A stretch of DNA of 64,000 nt, taken from Auraticoccus cholistanensis (GTDB lineage Bacteria; Actinomycetota; Actinomycetes; Propionibacteriales; Propionibacteriaceae). This document shows, piece by piece, positions 58,422 through 64,000 of the stretch (its first letter is position 1; each line of letters begins with the position of its first letter). Position numbers and translations under genes: made by a program. The notes below the pieces were generated by a model. It did not search any database and was not told the origin of the DNA. It saw only the letters and a list, made by a program, of their open reading frames with translations. The stretch is from positions 279,290 through 343,289 of the forward strand of contig NZ_WPCU01000005.1 of the NCBI RefSeq assembly GCF_009742705.1, in the 5' to 3' direction.

Positions 58422-60033
58422 CCGGCCGCGTCAGCACGCTCCCGCTGTCGCCCTGCTCCACCACCCGTCCGTGGCGCAGCACCAGCACCCGGTCGCTGAC
58501 CTGGTGCACGACAGCCAGGTCGTGGCTGACGAAGAGGCAGGCGAAGCCCTGCTCGGCCTGCAGCCGGGCGAGCAGGGCCAGCACCGACGCCTGCACGGTG
58601 ACGTCGAGCGCGCTGGTCGGCTCGTCGGCCACCAGCAGCGACGGCCGCAGCGCCAGCGCGCGGGCGACGGCCACCCGCTGGCGCTGACCGCCGGAGAGCT
58701 CGTGCGGCAGCCGGGAGGCCACCGCCCGCGGCAGCGACACCGACTCCAGCAGCTCGGCCACCCGGCCCCGGACCAGGGCCGGGCCGCCCCAGCGGTGCAG
58801 CTGCAGCGGCTCGGCGACGCAGTCGGCCACGCTGAGCCGCGGGTCGAGGCTGCTGGCGGGGTCCTGCTGGACCACCCCGATGCCCCGGCGCACCCGACGC
58901 AGTTCCTGCGACGACAGCCCGGCCAGCCGCTGCCCGCCGACCCGCACCTCCCCGCGCAGCGCGGGGAGCTGGCCCAGCACCACCCGGGTCAGCGTCGACT
59001 TCCCCGAGCCGGACTCGCCCACCACGCCCAGCACCTCACCGGCGCGCACGGCGAACGTGACGTCGTGCAGCACCGGGGTGCTGGCACGGCCGAACCGGCC
59101 CGGGTACTCGACGTCCAGCCCGTCGGCCTCGACCACCACCTCCCGCGGGTCCACCGCCCGCGTGTCGACCGCCGCGGCCGGGGCCGGCGCACCGGCGTCC
59201 GAGGTGGTCGGCAGCCGGGGCACCGAGGACAGCAGCAGCCGGGTGTAGGGCTGCTGCGGGCGGTCGAACAGCTCGTGCACGCCGCCGGTCTCGACGTGGC
59301 GGCCGTCGTGGACCACCTGCACCCGGTCCGCGAGGGAGGCCACCACCCCCATGCTGTGGGTGATGAGCAGCACGGCGGTGCCGAGCCGGTCACGCAGGTC
59401 GGCCAGCAGCTGCAGGATGTCCCGCTGCACGGTGACGTCGAGGGCGGTGGTCGGCTCGTCCGCCACCAGCGCCGCCGGCTGCTGGGCCAGCGCCAGCGCG
59501 ATCACCACCCGCTGCTTCTGCCCGCCCGAGAGCTGGTGCGGGAAGCTGTCGACCCGCCGCCCCGGCTCGGGGATGCCGACCAGGTCCAGCAGCTCCACGG
59601 CCCGGCGGCGGGCGCTGCGCCGGTCGGTCCGGGTGTGCGCCCGCACCGCCTCGGCCAGCTGCCAGCCCACCGTCCGGACCGGGTTGAGCGCGGTCTGCGG
59701 CTCCTGGAACACCATGGCGGCGCACCGTCCCCGCACCTGCCGCCACTGCGACTCCGTGGCACCCACCCACTCCCGGTCCGGCACCCCGGCGACCTGCCAG
59801 CGCACCGACCCGGCCACCGTGGCGGTGCCGGGCAGCAGGCCGAGCAGGGAGCGGGCGGTCACCGACTTCCCCGACCCCGACTCCCCCACCAGGGCCAGCA
59901 CCTCCCCGGGTGCGAGCTCGAGGGACAGCCCGTCCACCGCAGGACGCGGCTGCTCGGCGAAGTGGACCCGCAGGTCGCGGACCCGCAGCAGCGGCCCACG
60001 CTCCTCGACCAGGTGCTGGCCTCGCTCAGTCAT
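58348..60033 (-). CDS. Fused double ABC ATPase for dipeptide-type importer
   Basis: A 561-residue protein joining the two ATPases (DppD-like and DppF-like) of a peptide/nickel-type importer. Two Walker A motifs (GESGSGKSVTA and GESGSGKSTLT), two signatures (LSGGQKQRV and LSGGQRQRV) and Walker B ALVADEPTTALD and LLVADEPTSALD are intact. The AVFFQEPQTALNP-like and GVVQQDPASSLDP Q-loops match this subfamily. Its ATG overlaps the sulfatase stop by eight bases. It serves the two permeases upstream. Confidence 0.94.
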   Translation of the reverse strand: MTERGQHLVEERGPLLRVRDLRVHFAEQPRPAVDGLSLELAPGEVLALVGESGSGKSVTARSLLGLLPGTATVAGSVRWQVAGVPDREWVGATESQWRQVRGRCAAMVFQEPQTALNPVRTVGWQLAEAVRAHTRTDRRSARRRAVELLDLVGIPEPGRRVDSFPHQLSGGQKQRVVIALALAQQPAALVADEPTTALDVTVQRDILQLLADLRDRLGTAVLLITHSMGVVASLADRVQVVHDGRHVETGGVHELFDRPQQPYTRLLLSSVPRLPTTSDAGAPAPAAAVDTRAVDPREVVVEADGLDVEYPGRFGRASTPVLHDVTFAVRAGEVLGVVGESGSGKSTLTRVVLGQLPALRGEVRVGGQRLAGLSSQELRRVRRGIGVVQQDPASSLDPRLSVADCVAEPLQLHRWGGPALVRGRVAELLESVSLPRAVASRLPHELSGGQRQRVAVARALALRPSLLVADEPTSALDVTVQASVLALLARLQAEQGFACLFVSHDLAVVHQVSDRVLVLRHGRVVEQGDSGSVLTRPVTGYARELVDAVPVPDPRHRLVGR

Positions 60034-62368
60034 GGATCCGTGCTCCTTCCAGCCACAGCCGGGCCAGCTCGCGGGGGTCCTCGGGGCTCGGGCGTCCCGG
60101 GGTGTAGGTGACGGCGTGCAGCACGCCGGTGAACGGGTCGTGGCGGCGGCTGAGGTGGCGCTCCCACTCGACCGGTCCGCCCCGGTCGGCGCCGACGCTG
60201 ATCCCGGTGAAGGGGGCCATGCCCAGCAGCTGCGGGACGTCGCCGAGCTCGGCCTCGGCGCCGCCGGCGGCCAGCCGGAGCCGCCAGCGGAAGCCGGGGA
60301 GCGGCTCGAACCGCAGCAGCAGCCGCTGCGGCCCCAGCTGCAGCGCGAGCGGGCCGGTGCGGTGCACCCGGCCGTAGGCGTTGAGCACCAGCACCGCGGC
60401 CGGGCGGCCGTCGGGGAGCGGGTCGACGGCCAGCAGGTAGCCGCCGCCCTGGTCGCCGTGGGCCACCAGCACCCCGCGGTCGCCGGGACGCAGGGCCAGC
60501 TCGACCGTGACGTCGAGGTGGCGGTGCTGCAGCAGCCGCGCCGAGCGGACCCGTTCCAGCGTGGGCGTGCCCGGCAGCAGCCGGACCGGGTCGTCGAGGT
60601 GGTCGTCGGCCGGCCGGCGCAGCGCGGAGGCGGGGCCGTGGTCGTCGAGGGGGAACACCCGGTTGGCCCAGGCGGCCTCCTCCCAGCGGCGGGCCAGGTC
60701 GGCCACCAGCTCCGGCCGCCGGGCGGCGAGGTCGCGGGTCTCGGTGGGGTCCTCCGCCAGGTCGTGCAGCGCCCACTCCCGGTCGTCGAAATCCGTGCCC
60801 GGCAGGTGCCGGGTGACGATCTTCCACCGACCGGCCGTGTAGGACCGGTGGCCGCCGGACTCGGCGTACTGCTCGGTGTGGGTCGCGAGCGCGTCGGCGG
60901 AGCGCAGCACCGGGACCGCGCTGACCCCGTCGGGCGGCGTGGCGGGGATGCCGTGGCGGGCGGCCAGCCGCGGCACCCGGGCGAGCTCCAGCAGGGTGGG
61001 CGCCAGGTCGGTGGCGTGCACGTACTGGTGCCGCAGCCCCCGCTCGGGCAGCCCGGCCGGCCAGGAGACCAGCAGCGGTGCCCGCACCCCGCCGGCGTGG
61101 GTGTGGCCCTTGTAGAGCCGGAACGGGGTGTTGGACGCCCGTCCCCACCCCCGCGGGTAGTGCACCGCGGTCTGCGGGCCGCCCGCCAGGTCGAGGTCGC
61201 GCTCGACGTCGCGCTCCCACCGCTCGTCCAGCCCGGCCAGGTGCACGAACTGGCTGAAGTAGCTGCGGGTGCCGTTCACCCCGCCCTCGGCGGTGCCGCC
61301 GTTGTCGGAGGCGAACACGATGATCGTGTTCTCCAGGTCGCCGTGCTCGGCCAGCGTCGCCCGGAGCCGGCCCACGCTGTCGTCCACCGCCGTCACCGCA
61401 GCGGCGTAGACCTCCATGTAGCGGGCGAACAGGCGTCGCTGGTCGGGGCTGAGGGAGTCCCAGGCGGGGACGTCCACCCCCGGCTCGGGAGCGTCGGGCA
61501 GCCGGGTCCCCTCGGGGAACAGCCCTCGCTCGACCTGGCGGCGGAACCGCTCGGAGCGGACGTGGTCCCACCCGGAGTCGTAGACGCCGGCGTAGCGGTC
61601 GACGTCGCCGTCGCGGGCCTGGATGGGCCCGTGCACGGCGTGGTGGGCGAACCACAGGAAGAAGGGCTTGCGGGCGTCGCTGGACCGCAGCGCGCGGATC
61701 ATGCCCACGGCCCGGTCGGTGAGCTCGTCGGTCAGGTAGTAGCCGTCGGGGTAGGAGTCGACCTCGTAGGGCGAGTTGTCCCACACCAGGCGGTGCGGCG
61801 CGTGCAGCGAGGTGAAGCCCTCGAGGCTGCCGAAGTAGCGGTCGAAGCCCCGCTGCAGCGGCCAGGACGACTTGTCCGCGGCGTCGTGCAGCAGCCGGTC
61901 GCCGGCCAGGTGCCACTTCCCGACCGCGAAGGTGGCGTAGCCCGAGGCCCGGAAGGACTCGGCCAGGGTGGGCGCGTCGTCGGGCAGCCGGAAGTCGAAG
62001 GCCGGGTGCCCGGGGTCTGAGTTCGCCGGGTAGGCGAAGCCGGCGCGGTGGGCGTTGACCCCGGTCAGCAGCGACGCCCGGGCCGGCGAGCACAGCGGCA
62101 GCGTGTGGTAGCCGGTGAGCTGCACCCCCTCCGCGGCCAGCTGGGCCAGGTGCGGGGTCTCGATCTCACCGCCGTAGGGCGCGGTGTCGGCGTAGCCCAG
62201 GTCGTCGACCAGCACGACCACCACGTTGGGTGCACCCGCCGGTGCCCGGACCTCCTCGGGCCACCACGGCCGCGACTGCGACATCGTGCGTCCCACCCGG
62301 CCCCCGAAGCCGTCGTAGGCGGCCGGCCGCGACCCGGCCCCCGCACCGGTGCCGGCCCCGGTGCTCAC
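60026..62368 (-). CDS. Arylsulfatase
   Basis: A 780-residue sulfatase that cleaves sulfate esters. VVVLVDDLGYAD holds the metal Asp pair (55-56) and C93-S-P-A-R-A-S-L-L-T-G is the site of formylglycine formation. GKWHLAG and HHAVHGPIQ give further active-site residues; FASDNGGTAEGGVNGTRS binds the metal. The N-terminal YDGFGGRVGRT and WWP segment and the lack of a signal peptide mark the large cytoplasmic group. GTG at 62366-62368 overlaps the permease stop (GTGA). A separate sulfatase-modifying enzyme is not in the window. Confidence 0.93.
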   Translation of the reverse strand: MSTGAGTGAGAGSRPAAYDGFGGRVGRTMSQSRPWWPEEVRAPAGAPNVVVVLVDDLGYADTAPYGGEIETPHLAQLAAEGVQLTGYHTLPLCSPARASLLTGVNAHRAGFAYPANSDPGHPAFDFRLPDDAPTLAESFRASGYATFAVGKWHLAGDRLLHDAADKSSWPLQRGFDRYFGSLEGFTSLHAPHRLVWDNSPYEVDSYPDGYYLTDELTDRAVGMIRALRSSDARKPFFLWFAHHAVHGPIQARDGDVDRYAGVYDSGWDHVRSERFRRQVERGLFPEGTRLPDAPEPGVDVPAWDSLSPDQRRLFARYMEVYAAAVTAVDDSVGRLRATLAEHGDLENTIIVFASDNGGTAEGGVNGTRSYFSQFVHLAGLDERWERDVERDLDLAGGPQTAVHYPRGWGRASNTPFRLYKGHTHAGGVRAPLLVSWPAGLPERGLRHQYVHATDLAPTLLELARVPRLAARHGIPATPPDGVSAVPVLRSADALATHTEQYAESGGHRSYTAGRWKIVTRHLPGTDFDDREWALHDLAEDPTETRDLAARRPELVADLARRWEEAAWANRVFPLDDHGPASALRRPADDHLDDPVRLLPGTPTLERVRSARLLQHRHLDVTVELALRPGDRGVLVAHGDQGGGYLLAVDPLPDGRPAAVLVLNAYGRVHRTGPLALQLGPQRLLLRFEPLPGFRWRLRLAAGGAEAELGDVPQLLGMAPFTGISVGADRGGPVEWERHLSRRHDPFTGVLHAVTYTPGRPSPEDPRELARLWLEGARIHD

Positions 62369-63288
62369 CGGACCCCCCGGGCGGCGCGGCCGAGGGCCTG
62401 GGCCACCAGCTGCAGACCGAGCACCACGACCACCACCACGACCAGCGGGGCCACCACGTAGGCCACGTTGGACTCGGCGTAGCCGATGCCGTCGGAGATC
62501 AGGCTGCCCAGCGAGGGCGCCGGTGGCCTGACGCCGATGCCGAGGAAGCTCATCGCCCCCTCGACGAAGACGGCCAGCGACAGCGAGAGGGCCAGCTGCA
62601 CGGCCAGCGGGTCGCGGGCGTTGGGCAGCACGTGGCGACGCAGCACCCACCGCCGGGGCGCACCCATCGCCACCGAGGCCTCGACGTAGGGCTGGGCGGT
62701 GACGGTGAGCACCGCGCTGCGCAGCACCCGGCCGAACACCGGGGTCTCCAGCACCGCGATCACGGTCACCACCGTCCAGGTCCCGGGCCCGATCACCGCC
62801 GTCAGCGCGATCGCGAAGACCAGGGTCGGGAAGGACAGCAGCAGGTCGAACAGCCGCTGGACCGCGACGTCGACGACGCCCGACAGGGTTCCCAGCAGCG
62901 CCAGCAGGCTGCCGGCCAGGGCACCGAGGGGGACGCCGACGGCGAGGACCACCAGGTCGGCGCGGATGCCGTGCAGGGTGCGGGACCACACGTCCCGGTT
63001 GACCTGGTCGGTGCCGAGCAGGTGGTCCCCGCCCGGGCGCAGCAGGTTCGCACCGGGCACCTGCTGCAGCGGGTCCCAGGGCGAGAGCACAGGCGCCAGC
63101 AGCCCGGCCAGCACCACGAGGCCCAGCAGCACCAGCCCGACGAGCCCGCGGCCGCGGGTCAGCGCCCGCCAGCTCCGCGACCGGGTCCGGGAGGCGGCCG
63201 CGGCCTCCTCCGGGCGGTCGGGCTCGACCGCCGCCGGGGCCGGGACCACCGTCCCGTCCACGCCGGTGCGGGTCAGCAGCTCGGTCAC
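62365..63288 (-). CDS. ABC permease, DppC type
   Basis: A 307-residue permease with about six membrane helices. LLAPVLSPWDPLQQVPGANLLRPGGDHLLGTDQVNRDVWSRTLHGIRADL is the family N-terminal region, and YVEASVAMGAPRRWVLRRHVLPNARDPLAVQ is the EAA loop that contacts the ATPase. GTG at 63286-63288 overlaps the DppB-like stop by four bases, and its own stop overlaps the sulfatase start, so translation runs from one gene to the next. Confidence 0.93.
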   Translation of the reverse strand: MTELLTRTGVDGTVVPAPAAVEPDRPEEAAAASRTRSRSWRALTRGRGLVGLVLLGLVVLAGLLAPVLSPWDPLQQVPGANLLRPGGDHLLGTDQVNRDVWSRTLHGIRADLVVLAVGVPLGALAGSLLALLGTLSGVVDVAVQRLFDLLLSFPTLVFAIALTAVIGPGTWTVVTVIAVLETPVFGRVLRSAVLTVTAQPYVEASVAMGAPRRWVLRRHVLPNARDPLAVQLALSLSLAVFVEGAMSFLGIGVRPPAPSLGSLISDGIGYAESNVAYVVAPLVVVVVVVLGLQLVAQALGRAARGVR

Positions 63289-64000
63289 GTCAGACCTCCG
63301 ATCCGGACCCGCGGGTCCAACCAGGCGTGCACCACGTCGGTGGTCAGCTGGACCACCACGAACACCGCCACCGACAGCAGCAGCAGGACCTGGACCACCG
63401 GGTAGTCGCGGCGGTCGATCGCCTGGGCGGCGAGCTGGCCCAGCCCGGGCCAGCTGAAGATGGCCTCGACCAGCACCGCGCCGCCCAGCAGACCGCCGGC
63501 CTGCAGCCCCAGCACGGTCAGGTAGGTCGGCAGCGCCGCCGGCAGCGCGTGGGCCACCAGCAGCCGCGAGCTCCGGACGCCGGCGGCCCGCGCGGTGGTG
63601 ACGTAGGGCGCGGCCAGCTCGGTCCGCAGCGCCTCGGTGAGGAAGCGGGTGAGCGCGGCGGAGGCGGGCAGCGCCAGGCAGACCGCCGGCATCAGCAGGT
63701 ACTGCACGGCGATGTCGGGGTCGCGGGCGAACCCGGCCGGCGGCGTCCCCCCGGTGGGCAGCACGCGGAGCACGATGCCCAGCACCAGCACCAGCGCCAC
63801 CCCGGTCACGAAGGTGGGCAGCGCCAGGGCCAGGGTGTTGACCGAGGTCAGCAGCGAGTCCAGCGGACCCCGCTCCACCCGGGCCCACAGCAGCGAGGTC
63901 ACCAGGCTGCCCGCCACCGCCAGCAGCAGCGCGGCGGCGGTGAGCACCAGGGTGTTGACCAGGCCGCTGCGGACCAGGTCGGCGATCTGCCCGCCGATCA
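63285..64000 (-). CDS. ABC permease, DppB type (5' end outside window)
   Basis: The C-terminal 238 or so residues of a dipeptide-type permease; the frame is open past position 64000 (IADLVRSGLVNTLVLTAAAL), so the start is missing. Membrane helices and the EAA-like loop YVTTARAAGVRSSRLLVAHALPAALPTYLTVLG are visible, as is the final VVHAWLDPRVRIGG segment typical of DppB. A substrate-binding lipoprotein probably lies upstream. Confidence 0.92.
   Translation of the reverse strand, partial: IGGQIADLVRSGLVNTLVLTAAALLLAVAGSLVTSLLWARVERGPLDSLLTSVNTLALALPTFVTGVALVLVLGIVLRVLPTGGTPPAGFARDPDIAVQYLLMPAVCLALPASAALTRFLTEALRTELAAPYVTTARAAGVRSSRLLVAHALPAALPTYLTVLGLQAGGLLGGAVLVEAIFSWPGLGQLAAQAIDRRDYPVVQVLLLLSVAVFVVVQLTTDVVHAWLDPRVRIGGLT

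Overview
The window is one stretch of a very GC-rich chromosome from an actinobacterium (Actinomycetota). Support comes from RbpA, a separate polyprenol-phosphate mannose synthase plus Lnt, DUF664-type DinB proteins, a PPOX/F420-type oxidoreductase, an ANTAR sensor, Excalibur-domain secreted proteins, frequent GTG/TTG starts, and -10 boxes of the TAGNNT type placed so close to start codons that leaderless mRNAs are likely. Propionibacteriales is a reasonable guess but cannot be proved from the sequence alone. I found no rRNA, tRNA, CRISPR array, prophage or insertion sequence; the genes are tightly packed.

Layout. 1-1571: an ANTAR regulator cut by the window edge, a VOC protein and a small HTH protein with an apparent self-operator. 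1611-4992: an arsenic island, arsR divergent from a coupled flavoprotein-ACR3-arsC operon, with two operator boxes between. 5077-8069: two Excalibur proteins, a secreted protein and a DinB protein. 8084-18701: surface and secreted functions: a 1450-residue LPXTG-anchored repeat protein, a nucleotidyltransferase-methyltransferase fusion, and a two-gene operon of an extracytoplasmic peptidyl-prolyl isomerase and a five-domain beta-helix protein. 18827-26282: D-Ala-D-Ala carboxypeptidase, DICT sensor, SRPBCC, Nudix, YhfC-like protease, HhH-GPD repair protein, a lipoprotein, and a TetR-controlled hydrolase lacking an obvious catalytic histidine. 26403-30726: dihydrolipoyl dehydrogenase, an XRE-MurA fusion and a pyridoxal kinase.

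30864-39338: housekeeping genes: TIGR02611-type membrane protein, glycerophosphodiesterase, UMF1-type MFS, rbpA behind a SigR/SigH-type promoter, fxsA, ppm1, an ACT protein, peptide deformylase, a RIO kinase with a puzzling 5' end, and lnt. 39335-41856: a lysine-degradation module, kal divergent from kamA, with an Lrp regulator and a palindrome over the kamA promoter. 41946-44655: a 5'-3' exonuclease, then a promoter, a 23-codon cysteine-rich leader ORF and a hairpin in front of an HNH nuclease, then a WYL regulator. 44754-51355: epoxide hydrolase, metXW, an MbfA-like ferritin/VIT1 protein, a PPOX protein and a GH15 enzyme. 51360-58421: a large LuxR-type ATPase regulator, threonine dehydratase and several small proteins. 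58348-64000: one coupled operon of dipeptide-type ABC permeases, a cytoplasmic-type arylsulfatase and a fused double ATPase, cut by the window end.

The most interesting candidates are the cysteine-codon leader ORF and hairpin before the HNH gene (attenuator-like), the isomerase/beta-helix pair, the kamA-kal-lrp module, the XRE-MurA fusion and the sulfatase embedded in a peptide-type ABC operon. All functional statements rest on motifs read by eye; no database search was possible.
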